Source: Sphingomonas desiccabilis (GTDB taxonomy: Bacteria > Pseudomonadota > Alphaproteobacteria > Sphingomonadales > Sphingomonadaceae). From it: a stretch of 64,000 nt of DNA. The notes beneath the pieces are model-generated. The model was not told where the DNA came from and ran no database searches. It saw only the letters and a program-made list of their open reading frames with translations. The stretch is from the NCBI RefSeq assembly GCF_004135605.1, contig NZ_SDPT01000004.1, forward strand, positions 109,068 to 173,067, in the 5' to 3' direction. The first letter of the stretch is position 1, and every line of letters begins with the position of its first letter. The position numbers and the translations under genes are program-made. Shown here piece by piece: positions 45,530 to 53,412 of the stretch.

Positions 45530-46512
45530 GCCTGCTCTCCGCTCAATTGGGCGAGGACCGCTGCCATCGTCCGCGTCGCCAGCGGCACCTTGAATGCGTT
45601 GCCCGGCAGCGGGGCCGCTTCGGCAAGCTCCACCTCCGCAGCGCGCGCGAATGCCTCGGCTGTGGCCGGTCCGCCGCGCAGCGTCGCCTCCGCCCGCAAG
45701 GCGCGCCACGGCTTGGCCGCAACGCCGCCCAGCGCGATCCGCACGTCCACGATCCGGTCGCCGTCCAACGCGAGCCCTGCTGCGACCGAGACGAGCGCGA
45801 AGGCGTAGCTCGCCCGGTCACGCACCTTGCGATAGATGGAACGCGCCGCAACGTCCGACGGGGGAAGTTCGATCGCCACGATCATCTCGCCAGGCGCGAG
45901 CACCGTTTCCAGGTCCGGGCGATCGCCCGGCAGGCGGTGCAGATCGAGCAGGGAGAGCGTGCGCACGCCCTCGGCGCTTGCGAGATGCACGCGGGCATCC
46001 AGTGCCGCCAGCGCGACTGCCATGTCGGACGGGTGCGTGGCGATGCACGCTGGCGACGCCCCAAGGATCGCATGGTAGCGCGTGAACCCGCCGCGGGCGT
46101 CGCACCCGCTGCCGGGTTCGCGCTTGTTGCATCGCGATCCCGCGGCATCGGCGAAGTACAGGCACCGGGTCCGTTGCAACAGGTTGCCGCCGACGGTCGC
46201 CATGTTGCGGATCTGCGCGGAGGCGCCGCCGAGGATCGCGCGCGACAGCATCGGGTAGCGGGTCCGCACCAGCGGGTGCGCCGCAACGCTGCTGTTGCGG
46301 GCGGCGGCGCCGATCACGATGCTGCCGTCCGCCGCCTCTTCGATCAGCGCCGGCAGGCCTGTGACATCGACCAGCACTCCAGGCTGTTCGACGCCCTTGC
46401 GCATGAGGTCCACCAGATTGGTCCCGCCGCCGAGAAGCCGGTGCCCCTGTACTGCGCCCAGCCGGAGCGCATCAGCAGCGCTGCCCGCACGCAGGTAGGA
46501 AACGGGGGTCAT
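45526..46512 (-). CDS. paoB: FAD-binding subunit, PaoB-type, with extra Fe-S cysteines
   Basis: 328 aa, CoxM/PaoB-like flavoprotein. GGGTNLVDLM binds FAD and NMATVGGNLLQRTRC is typical. A cluster of cysteines (RTRCLYF, GSRCNKRE, GSGCDARGG) matches the additional [4Fe-4S] cluster described for E. coli PaoB, which separates this subgroup from ordinary xanthine dehydrogenase medium subunits. Start at 46512 overlaps paoA by 4 bp; overlaps paoC by 4 bp at the other end. Confidence 0.92.
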   Translation of the reverse strand: MTPVSYLRAGSAADALRLGAVQGHRLLGGGTNLVDLMRKGVEQPGVLVDVTGLPALIEEAADGSIVIGAAARNSSVAAHPLVRTRYPMLSRAILGGASAQIRNMATVGGNLLQRTRCLYFADAAGSRCNKREPGSGCDARGGFTRYHAILGASPACIATHPSDMAVALAALDARVHLASAEGVRTLSLLDLHRLPGDRPDLETVLAPGEMIVAIELPPSDVAARSIYRKVRDRASYAFALVSVAAGLALDGDRIVDVRIALGGVAAKPWRALRAEATLRGGPATAEAFARAAEVELAEAAPLPGNAFKVPLATRTMAAVLAQLSGEQA

Positions 46513-47009
46513 GCCGCGCGCTCCGCTGCGACCGCCAGAATGGCGTCGACGATGCCATTGTGCGCGCCGCAACGGCACAGGTTGCCGCTCATCCGTTCGC
46601 GCACCTCGTCGCGCGAGAGGCGGACGGGGCCGGAAAGGTCGCGCGTGACGTAGCTCGGCACGCCGGCCTCGACCTCCGCCAGCATCGCCGACGCGGCACA
46701 GATCTGTCCGGGCGTGCAATAGCCGCACTGGAGACCGTCATGCTCGAGAAACGCCGCCTGAAGCGGATGGAGGCCATCGGCGCCCAGCCCCTCGATCGTG
46801 GTCACCGTGCGGCCGTCCACCTGCACGGCAAGCGTCAGACAGGAGAGGACCCTGTTCCCATCGACCAGCACCGTGCACGCGCCGCATGCGCCCTGGTTGC
46901 AGCCCAGCTTGGTGCCGGTGAGGTGCAGCCGTTCGCGCAGCAGATCGAGCAGCGACACGCGCGCGTCTTCTGGCGGCGCGACTTCGGTTCCGTTTATCCT
47001 GATAGCCAT
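46509..47009 (-). CDS. paoA: 2Fe-2S subunit, PaoA-type
   Basis: 166 aa. Two [2Fe-2S] clusters: GCNQGACGACTVLVDG with a following SCL, and GYCTPGQ plus NLCRCGAH. It starts directly with the ferredoxin fold (MAIRINGTEV), so the twin-arginine signal of periplasmic PaoA is absent; this enzyme is probably cytoplasmic unless the start is misjudged. First gene of the paoABC order, 62 bp after the MarR gene. Confidence 0.93.
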   Translation of the reverse strand: MAIRINGTEVAPPEDARVSLLDLLRERLHLTGTKLGCNQGACGACTVLVDGNRVLSCLTLAVQVDGRTVTTIEGLGADGLHPLQAAFLEHDGLQCGYCTPGQICAASAMLAEVEAGVPSYVTRDLSGPVRLSRDEVRERMSGNLCRCGAHNGIVDAILAVAAERAA

Positions 47010-47054
47010 CCGCCACTCCCGGTCGCGCGTGATCTGCGCGTCCGGGATGATACG

Positions 47055-47065
47055 ACGAACTTCGT
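47055..47065. promoter_or_regulatory. Palindrome between marR and paoA
   Basis: ACGAA-C-TTCGT, an 11-bp perfect palindrome 46 bp upstream of paoA. A second palindrome TCGTACGA overlaps the end of the MarR gene at 47078-47085. Both share the TCGTA/TACGA theme and could be MarR operators. Confidence 0.45.
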
Positions 47066-47070
47066 ACTAT

Positions 47071-47514
47071 TCAAGGGTCGTACGAGATGATCTTTGCCAT
47101 CATCGCGATGAGCTGTCCCCGCTCGTCCGCCGTCAGCGGTTCCAGCATACGCCGGTGGAGTTCACCGTACATGGCCGACATGGTGTCCACCCGCTGCTGT
47201 CCGCCGGGAGTGAGGCGAAGCGCGACGGAGCGGCGATCCGCCTCGGGCCGGTGTCGTTCGAGGAGGTCGCGCTTGGCAAGACGATCGGTCGCCGACGAAA
47301 TGGTGGTGTTTGCGACCCCAATAAAACGCGCGGCGTCGGACGGCCCGCAGTCCGGGTGTTTGGCGACGTAGAACAGCACCTGCTTATCCAGTTCGTTGAG
47401 CGGCTTTTCGGGGGAAAGCGCCTCCGCCAGCTTGTAGCGGCGCGTGAACAGGTCGAACGCCTCCCCCAGTGCTGCGAGTTCCTCATCGGTCGGCATCGTC
47501 ATGAAGGCGGCCAT
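47071..47514 (-). CDS. MarR family transcriptional regulator
   Basis: 147 aa from the ATG at 47514 (a GTG at 47544 or ATG at 47502 are alternatives). Winged helix: [58 protein letters not shown] matches MarR with the usual D-R wing. It precedes paoABC in the same direction, so it probably controls that operon in response to an aromatic or aldehyde ligand. Its 5' end abuts a decayed LysR gene. Confidence 0.87.
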   Translation of the reverse strand: MAAFMTMPTDEELAALGEAFDLFTRRYKLAEALSPEKPLNELDKQVLFYVAKHPDCGPSDAARFIGVANTTISSATDRLAKRDLLERHRPEADRRSVALRLTPGGQQRVDTMSAMYGELHRRMLEPLTADERGQLIAMMAKIISYDP

Positions 47515-47559
47515 ATCCGCGCAGGGCCTATCCTTGCTAGCCACTTCACCAAAGCATCC

Positions 47560-47884
47560 TTTCCCGCTTGCCGCGCCACCCCCTTCCTGATGCGCACGCA
47601 GCGATGCTCCTGCAGGTCCTGTGGGGTGGCGGGGGAACCGAAGCGCTCGAGATAGGCAGGCGCGGCGGCCGCCACCCAGCGTATGTTCGCGAAAGCCTTC
47701 GCGCGATCATGTCCTCCGGCAAGGTGCCTTCGTAGCGAATGCCCGCATCGAAGCCGCTTCGGATCGCCTTCACTACCGTGCCGTTGCGCACTCCTCCGAA
47801 GGCGACCAGTCGCATGACGTGACCGGCCATACTGGGAAGCAACTGAGCAACGATCTCCTCAACCGCTACGCCCGTTTCCGCCAC
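47560..47884 (-). pseudogene. Decayed LysR-type regulator fragment
   Basis: Frame 1 encodes [21 protein letters not shown], the LysR effector-domain core. After that the homology continues in another frame as [19 protein letters not shown] then [12 protein letters not shown], the usual next block. The frameshift lies near 47690. No DNA-binding domain is found upstream and the C-terminus is missing, so this is a remnant. The 270 bp between it and the DUF202 gene hold nothing recognisable. Confidence 0.75.
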
Positions 47885-48156
47885 GCGCGTCGGATCACGT
47901 GAGCCTGAATGGGACCAGTTCGCCGCCTCGTACGCGCTCTACCGCGACGCCCCCCAGCCGCGGCCGAGGCGTTGACGGGCGCCAAAGCCTATCGCCGGTA
48001 CAGCGTTCGTTGCGCGCTATCCTAGCGCGGACACCTTGTTGGAAATGCTTGCTGTTCCCGCTTACCGCAAAGCGGTGATCCATCGGCAAGCCGCGGTCGC
48101 CACCTTCCGCCTCATCCGCTGCGGCAATCGCGCCGCAGGTCGCAGTTCCGACTGAC

Positions 48157-48528
48157 CTACTCCGACCAGACCAGCACCGTGACTGCGACGGCCAGTGCGG
48201 CCAAAAGGCCGGTGCCGAGCCACAGTTCGACCGTGGGCACTCGCTCGACGCACTCCGCCTCCACTCGCCGCGCGGTCTGGACGTAGCGGCGAGCAGCTAC
48301 GAACAGCACCAATCCTGCAAGCAGGATTGGCAGCATCGCGGCGAGCCGCGGCAGCCAGGGCGGCCCGATGTCCCCGGCTATTTTGGCGAATCCCACCGCG
48401 GCGGCCAGCGCCGCCAGCGCTGTTCTCCACCAAGCCGCCAGCGTGCGCTCGCTGGCCAGCATGGTGCGGTCGGCGGCGAGGCCGATCCGACTCGGGTTGC
48501 CTCCGTCCAGGTCCGTCGCGTCCGGCAT
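48157..48528 (-). CDS. DUF202 family membrane protein
   Basis: 123 aa, three membrane segments. Begins with a polar stretch then RTMLASERTLAAWWRTALAALAAAVGFAK, the DUF202 (YidH/VTC transmembrane-like) signature. Function unknown in bacteria. It is divergent from the DUF421 gene with a 142-bp gap. Confidence 0.82.
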   Translation of the reverse strand: MPDATDLDGGNPSRIGLAADRTMLASERTLAAWWRTALAALAAAVGFAKIAGDIGPPWLPRLAAMLPILLAGLVLFVAARRYVQTARRVEAECVERVPTVELWLGTGLLAALAVAVTVLVWSE

Positions 48529-48670
48529 AGTTGAACAGCGACCGGGTCAGCTTCCAGGTTCCGCTGGACCGTATGGGACACACAAAGCGTTCCCCTCCGA
48601 GTCAGGCAGCGGCTGGATGCCTTGCACTGAGGAGCATGGGGCCGGGTGATGCACGCAGGAGGTTTGTCGC

Positions 48671-49177
48671 ATGCTGTTCGATAGCTGGCAGGGGCTGGGC
48701 CGCGTGCTGCTGGTCGGCGCGCTCGCCTATGTCGCGCTGGTCGCCATTCTCAGGATCAGCGGCAAGCGAACCTTGGCCAAGATGAACGCGTTCGACCTGG
48801 TAGTTACCGTGGCGCTGGGTTCGACGCTGGCGACGATCCTGCTGTCGAAGGACGTGGCGCTTGCGGAAGGCGTGCTCGCCTTCGCGCTGCTCGCGGCGCT
48901 GCAGTTCGTCGTTGCATGGAGTTCGGGTCGCTCGCGCGCCGTAGAGCAGCTTGCCAAGGCGGAGCCACGCGTGCTGCTCGCCGACGGTCGCTTCCGCGAC
49001 GATGCGCTGGCAAGCGAACGGGTCACACGCGACGAGGTGCGCGCGGCCGTGCGCGGCGCCGGATTCGGAGACCTCACCCGCCTGGCGGCCGTGGTCTTGG
49101 AAACGGACGGCAGTCTCAGTGTGATAGCGGCTACGCGGGCGGGCGACCGCGCCGCGCTGCCCCGGCATGACGGATGA
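48671..49177 (+). CDS. DUF421 (YetF/YcaP-type) membrane protein
   Basis: 168 aa. AGGAGG lies ten bases before the ATG. Membrane segments at about 10-30, 40-58 and 62-82, including RISGKRTLAKMNAFDLVVTVALGSTLATILL, the conserved block of the family, then a soluble DUF421 domain with EPRVLLADGRF and LTRLAAVVLETDGSLSVI. Role unknown, with links to spore and envelope homeostasis in other bacteria. Overlaps the next gene by 4 bp. Confidence 0.88.
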   Translation: MLFDSWQGLGRVLLVGALAYVALVAILRISGKRTLAKMNAFDLVVTVALGSTLATILLSKDVALAEGVLAFALLAALQFVVAWSSGRSRAVEQLAKAEPRVLLADGRFRDDALASERVTRDEVRAAVRGAGFGDLTRLAAVVLETDGSLSVIAATRAGDRAALPRHDG

Positions 49178-49905
49178 GGGCCGGGCTGCTCCGCCTGGCG
49201 GACCAACTGCGTCAGAGCTACTGGTTCCTCCCCTCGCTGATGGCGCTCGCCGCCGTGCTTCTGGCTGGCGGCATGGTGTGGCTGGACAGCTATGAAGGCT
49301 CCGGTTGGATGGACCGGCTGCCGTGGCTCTACGCGTCGCGGCCCAGCGGCGCACGCCAGCTTCTGTCCGCGATCGGCGGGTCCATGGTGACGGTGGCGGG
49401 CACCGTCTTTTCCGTCACCATTGCCGCCGTGGTCTATGCGTCGGGACAATACGGCCCACGCCTGCTCAGCAACTTCATGCGCGATCGCGGCAATCAGGTG
49501 ACGCTGGGCACCTTCATCGCGACCTTCCTCTACTGCCTCATCGTGCTGCGGACGATCCGCTCGCCGGAGGAGACGGGCGGTGCCGGGTTCGTCCCGAACC
49601 TTGCTGTGCTGATTGCATTGCTGCTGGCGGTCTGCTCGATCACAGTGCTGATCTTCTTCATCCACCACGTTCCCTCGCGCATCCACATCAACAGCGTGAT
49701 CGAGGACATCGGCCGCCGCCTGCTGCACGAAGTCGGCCGGCGTTTTCCCCAGTCGATCGGCGATGCAGGAAGAACAGCAGCTGCGCGTTCCATTCGTCGG
49801 ACGACAGCGGCCATCCGTGGTGGAAGTGAATCGGCTGGACGTCCTTGGGTCCGAGATCCTTGTAGAAGATCTCGACGCCGTCGCGGGCCGTCACATAGTT
49901 CTTAG
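49174..49905 (+). pseudogene. Truncated DUF2254 membrane protein with a foreign tail
   Basis: The first about 197 residues match DUF2254 proteins (SYWFLPSLMALAAVLL, SGARQLLSAIGGSMVTVAGTVFSVTIAAVV, RIHINSVIEDIGRRLLHEVGRRFPQSIG). Intact members are roughly twice as long. After about position 49765 the frame reads through an antisense alpha/beta-hydrolase fragment, giving an Arg-rich meaningless tail to 49905. The gene was broken by a rearrangement at that point. Confidence 0.8.
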
Positions 49906-49924
49906 TCCTTGCTCCTGAGTTCAT
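49766..49924 (-). pseudogene. 5' fragment of an alpha/beta-hydrolase (chloroperoxidase-like)
   Basis: From the ATG at 49924 the first 53 codons read as a typical N-terminus: YVTARDGVEIFYKDLGPKD then HFHHGWPLSSDEWNAQLLFFL. Family members continue with a GYRVIAHDRRGHG block, but here similarity stops at about 49766, exactly where the DUF2254 gene is broken. The nucleophile and the rest of the enzyme are missing, so no function remains. Confidence 0.8.
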
Positions 49925-49980
49925 GACGGAGACCGCGAGGCCGGCGCGAACCGGCCTCGCGGGCACTTGGCAGTTCGGCA

Positions 49981-50676
49981 CTAGCGCAGCGCCGCGATGA
50001 CCATCTCGGCCAGCGCCGCCGACGATTGCGGGTTCTGTCCGGTCAGCAGGTTGCCGTCCTGGACCACGTGGGTCTTCCAGTTGGGTCCTTGCTCGAAGGC
50101 CGCGCCTAGCTTGCGCAAGGTTTCTGCCAGCAGCCACGGGGCGTTCTCGGCGGTGCCGAACTCAATCTCCTCCTCGTCGGTGAGCGAGGTCATCTTGCGC
50201 CCGGCGAAGGGCCAGCTGCCGCTCGCGTCGCGCGCCGCGAGCAGCGCGGCGGGGCCGTGGCACACCGCCGCAATGACCTTCCGCTGCCGGTCGGCCTCGA
50301 GCAGCACCCGACCCATGTCCGGATCCTTGTAGAGATCCTCGACCGGGCCGTGCCCGCCAGGGACGACGATCGCGCCGTAGTCGGCGGGATTGATGTCGGC
50401 GAGAACCAGCGGATGCTCGATCCGCTCAGCGTTCTGCGCAAGATAGGTACGCATGCATTCGGCGACGTCCTCGCCCACCAGCTTGGGGTCGAGACTGCGC
50501 TTGTCCATGGTGGGCACCACGCCGCCGGGGCTGGCGAGGTCAACGTCGAAGCCGGCGCGCAGGAACGGCTTGTCGAGATCGACGAACTCCTGTGCCCAGA
50601 CGCCGGTCTCGTAAAGCGAGCCGTCGGTCCGCGTCCACTTGTCGGCTGCCGAAAGGACGATCAGTATCTTGGTCAT
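49981..50676 (-). CDS. DJ-1/PfpI family class I glutamine amidotransferase-like protein
   Basis: 231 aa. Nucleophile elbow AAVCHGPAALL with Cys139 and His140, VVPGGHGPVEDL, and FDVDLASPGGVVPTMD are typical of the Hsp31/DJ-1 branch that acts on glyoxals or as a chaperone. AAGGAGAAG precedes the ATG. It lies 43 bp after an SDR gene in the same direction, possibly one stress-response unit controlled by the LysR gene further on. Confidence 0.88.
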   Translation of the reverse strand: MTKILIVLSAADKWTRTDGSLYETGVWAQEFVDLDKPFLRAGFDVDLASPGGVVPTMDKRSLDPKLVGEDVAECMRTYLAQNAERIEHPLVLADINPADYGAIVVPGGHGPVEDLYKDPDMGRVLLEADRQRKVIAAVCHGPAALLAARDASGSWPFAGRKMTSLTDEEEIEFGTAENAPWLLAETLRKLGAAFEQGPNWKTHVVQDGNLLTGQNPQSSAALAEMVIAALR

Positions 50677-50719
50677 TGCTCTTCTCCTTGGTTTGTCGCC
50701 GATACAGTCGAGCTTGGCG

Positions 50720-51472
50720 TCAGATGTTCTGGCCGCCGGAGACTTCGATGCGCTGCGCGGTCACCCAGCGGTTATCGGGTCCGAGGAGGCCGGCTACGGC
50801 CGGCCCGATGTCGTCGGGGACACCAACGCGCCCGAGCGCGATCATGTTGGCGAAGGCCTCGTTGTATTCGGGCGTGTCGCGCACCGCGCCGCCGAGGAAG
50901 TCGGTCTCGATCGCGCCGGGCGCGATCGTGTTTGCGGTGATGCCTCGGCTGCCGAGTTCTTTGGCGAGATAGAGCGTGAGGATCTCGATCGCGCCCTTCG
51001 CCGCCGAATAGGCGGAGAAGCCCGGATACGTGATCCGGGTAAGGCCCGACGAGAAGTTCACAATCCTCCCGCCGTCAGCAAGCAACGGCAACAGCGCCTG
51101 AGTGAGGAAAAACACACCCTTGACGTGCACGTCGAACAGCTTGTTGAACTGCGCCTCGGTCGTTTCGGCGAAGCCTGCCATCTCGCCGTGGCCGGCGTTG
51201 TTGACCAGGTGATCGAAGTTCTCGCGACTCCACGACTGGAGCGTGGCCCGAACCCGCTCGACGAGATCCGGCAGCGCGGCAACATTGCCGACGTCAAGTT
51301 GAAGCGCGGCGGCCTTGCGGCCAAGCGTTTCGATGTCCGCCGCCACCGCCTGCGCCTGCTCGGCGTTGTCGCGATAGGTGAAGATTACGTCGCCGCCGCG
51401 GCGGGCAATGCTGAGGGCGGTGTTGCGGCCGAGGCCGCGGCTGCCGCCGGTAACGATCGATACAGTGGTCAT
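50720..51472 (-). CDS. Short-chain dehydrogenase/reductase
   Basis: 250 aa, classical SDR. TGGSRGLGRN for NAD(P) near residue 8, NNAGHGE, catalytic Ser in NFSSGLT and YSAAK, and the final VSGGQNI. Substrate unknown. In this setting, with DJ-1 and DUF2721 genes and a divergent LysR, a role in removing reactive carbonyls is a reasonable guess but only a guess. Confidence 0.9.
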   Translation of the reverse strand: MTTVSIVTGGSRGLGRNTALSIARRGGDVIFTYRDNAEQAQAVAADIETLGRKAAALQLDVGNVAALPDLVERVRATLQSWSRENFDHLVNNAGHGEMAGFAETTEAQFNKLFDVHVKGVFFLTQALLPLLADGGRIVNFSSGLTRITYPGFSAYSAAKGAIEILTLYLAKELGSRGITANTIAPGAIETDFLGGAVRDTPEYNEAFANMIALGRVGVPDDIGPAVAGLLGPDNRWVTAQRIEVSGGQNI

Positions 51473-51555
51473 GTCAGGGCCTTTCTTGGCTGGGTTTGCT
51501 GCCGGCTCGGTGGTCCTCCGCCGACAGAATGGGTGAAGGGGAGCGCGGCGCGCCT

Positions 51556-52056
51556 TCAGGAGGCTCCCGTTGCGGCGCGGCGTGTGGAATAGTCGGCCGC
51601 AGGGTAGTGCAACCGCACCATCGACCGGCCACAGGCGCCCTCGAGGAAAAGGGTCGTGATCGCCGAGAGCATCACTGCAAGCGCAGCGGCGCCCGCGACG
51701 ACCATGAACAGGCTAACCGGGCCCGCAGGCACCGAAAGCGTTTGGACGAGGAAGGCACCGACCAGCCCGCAAACCGTGACCGCGCCGAACAGGGCCGCGG
51801 CCGCGTTCAGCTGGCCGAGCGCGCGGAGCTGCAGGCGAACGCGCTGTTCGGCGAGCCGGAGGGCGAGGTTCGGGTCGACAAAGAGTAGGGCAAGCCTGTC
51901 GTCTTGTTCTGCGACAGATGCGCGGAACTCGCGCCACTGCGTAATCGCCAGGTTGTAGCGGATGTTGACGCCGTTCTGCAGGATGGCGCAGGCGTTGGTC
52001 AGGATTGCGGGACCGGTTATGAAGGTCAGCGCAGCGAACGGGTCGGACGGCATCAT
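51556..52056 (-). CDS. DUF2721-like membrane protein
   Basis: 166 aa from the first of two adjacent ATGs (AAGGAG upstream). The pattern is an N-terminal hydrophobic segment (TFITGPAILTNACAILQNGVNIRYN), a charged region LALRLAEQRVRLQLRALG, and two further membrane segments at about 85-108 and 115-138. This layout resembles DUF2721. Function unknown. Divergent from the LysR gene across 189 bp that contain two LysR boxes. Confidence 0.7.
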   Translation of the reverse strand: MMPSDPFAALTFITGPAILTNACAILQNGVNIRYNLAITQWREFRASVAEQDDRLALLFVDPNLALRLAEQRVRLQLRALGQLNAAAALFGAVTVCGLVGAFLVQTLSVPAGPVSLFMVVAGAAALAVMLSAITTLFLEGACGRSMVRLHYPAADYSTRRAATGAS

Positions 52057-52128
52057 CCTGCTCCTTCGGCACAGGCGCTCTCGCCCCGAAAAGCACGGGA
52101 TGCGCGACACGCGGGTGAACTGTTGGCG

Positions 52129-52245
52129 ATACCTGACTGGCATAACGGCCAGTCCATCTTCTTCAGATGAGCGCTATATGGACTGGAGAGTCGAGAAGCG
52201 GAAAGACTTTGTAGCTTTACGAGTCATACCTGCTAGGCATAACGG
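52129..52245 (+). promoter_or_regulatory. Duplicated LysR-type boxes upstream of lysR
   Basis: Two near-identical 20-bp copies, ATACC-N5-GGCATAACGG, occupy 52129-52148 and 52226-52245, 97 bp apart. Each contains an imperfect ATACC/GGCAT dyad with the T-N11-A spacing of LysR operators; the middle five bases differ (TGACT versus TGCTA). The second copy ends exactly where the LysR start codon begins, so binding there would block translation initiation or transcription (autorepression). The first lies toward the DUF2721 gene. Confidence 0.72.
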
Positions 52246-53151
52246 ATGGAGCTGCGCCATCTAAGGTATTTCGTCGCCGTGGCCGAGGAAGGCAGCCTGA
52301 CGTTGGCGGCCGAGAAGCGCCTGCACACGGCGCAGCCTTCCTTGAGTCGCCAGCTGCGCGACCTGGAGTTCGAGGTCGGCGCACAACTGTTTGTGCGCAC
52401 CTCGCGAGGGGTTGAGCTTACGAAGGCCGGTCGGGCGTTTCTCGACCATGCCCGCCTCGCGCTCGCCCAGGCGGCCGAGGCAGTCGCCGCGGCAAGGCGC
52501 GCGGCTCGCCCGGTCAAAGCCAGCTTTTCGGTCGGCTTTCTTACCGGGCAGGAGGTCGAGTGGCTTTCACACTTCACCCAGGTTCTGCGCGATCAACTGA
52601 AGGACATCGACTTCCGGGTCACAAGCGACTTCTCGCCAGCGGTCGCAGCCGCGGTCCAGCGGGGCGAGATCGACGTCGGTGTCTCGCGTCTCGAACCGCA
52701 GCCGGACGTCACCTACAAGGTGATCGCGTACGAGCCGATCGTAGTCGTGCTCCCACTCGACCATCCTCTCGCGGCTCAAGCCGACATCGACCCGCGCGAA
52801 CTCGATGGCGTCTCGTTCGTCGGGTACACGGACACACCGCACGTTCTGCGCGGCATTGTCGAGTGCTATCTGCGTGAGCACGAGGTCACCGTTTCTCCGA
52901 GCCATTTTCTAGACGGCTTCGCGACCGGGATCTCGCTTGTTGCATCCACCGGGGGGCTCACCCTCCTTCCAGCCTATGTGGAGCCGTTGCTGCCCCGCTC
53001 AGTCGTCAGTCGGCCGCTCAGGGGCCGCCCTCCGACAATCGAGATCGCCGCCGGCTACCGCGCGGACAACCCCTCGCCCGTACTGGCAAGTTTCCTGCAG
53101 AACATCGACCAGCTTATCGCCTCTCACGCCGCGGCCAGGGGCGAAATTTAG
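52246..53151 (+). CDS. LysR family transcriptional regulator
   Basis: 301 aa. MELRHLRYFVAVAEEGSLTLAAEKRLHTAQPSLSRQLRDLE-type helix-turn-helix at 1-60, then an effector domain with SFSVGFLTGQEVEWL and the GEIDVGVSRLE block, resembling the BenM/CatM/HcaR-type activators of aromatic catabolism. It is divergent from the DUF2721-SDR-DJ-1 set and probably controls it through the twin boxes. The 261 bp after it hold nothing recognisable. Confidence 0.9.
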   Translation: MELRHLRYFVAVAEEGSLTLAAEKRLHTAQPSLSRQLRDLEFEVGAQLFVRTSRGVELTKAGRAFLDHARLALAQAAEAVAAARRAARPVKASFSVGFLTGQEVEWLSHFTQVLRDQLKDIDFRVTSDFSPAVAAAVQRGEIDVGVSRLEPQPDVTYKVIAYEPIVVVLPLDHPLAAQADIDPRELDGVSFVGYTDTPHVLRGIVECYLREHEVTVSPSHFLDGFATGISLVASTGGLTLLPAYVEPLLPRSVVSRPLRGRPPTIEIAAGYRADNPSPVLASFLQNIDQLIASHAAARGEI

Positions 53152-53412
53152 CGCCAAGCATCCCGACCAAGACTTGCAGCGACGTCGCCGCCCGCCGCGG
53201 GGTGTCTGCTCCTCGAGCATGTGCTGCAAACTTGGCATTCCGCTCGTGACCTTTGAAGTGGTAGGCACCTCACGTTGTGACCTGCCGGCCAGCTATGCGC
53301 CTCATACCCGGTCGTTCAGCAGGGGCGCCGACGAACCCGAAAGCTGCCGTTCGTGTGACAGGGCTCGGCGTCAGTGTGGCTAGACACGACTCTGCCGGAG
53401 AACGGCGACCCG

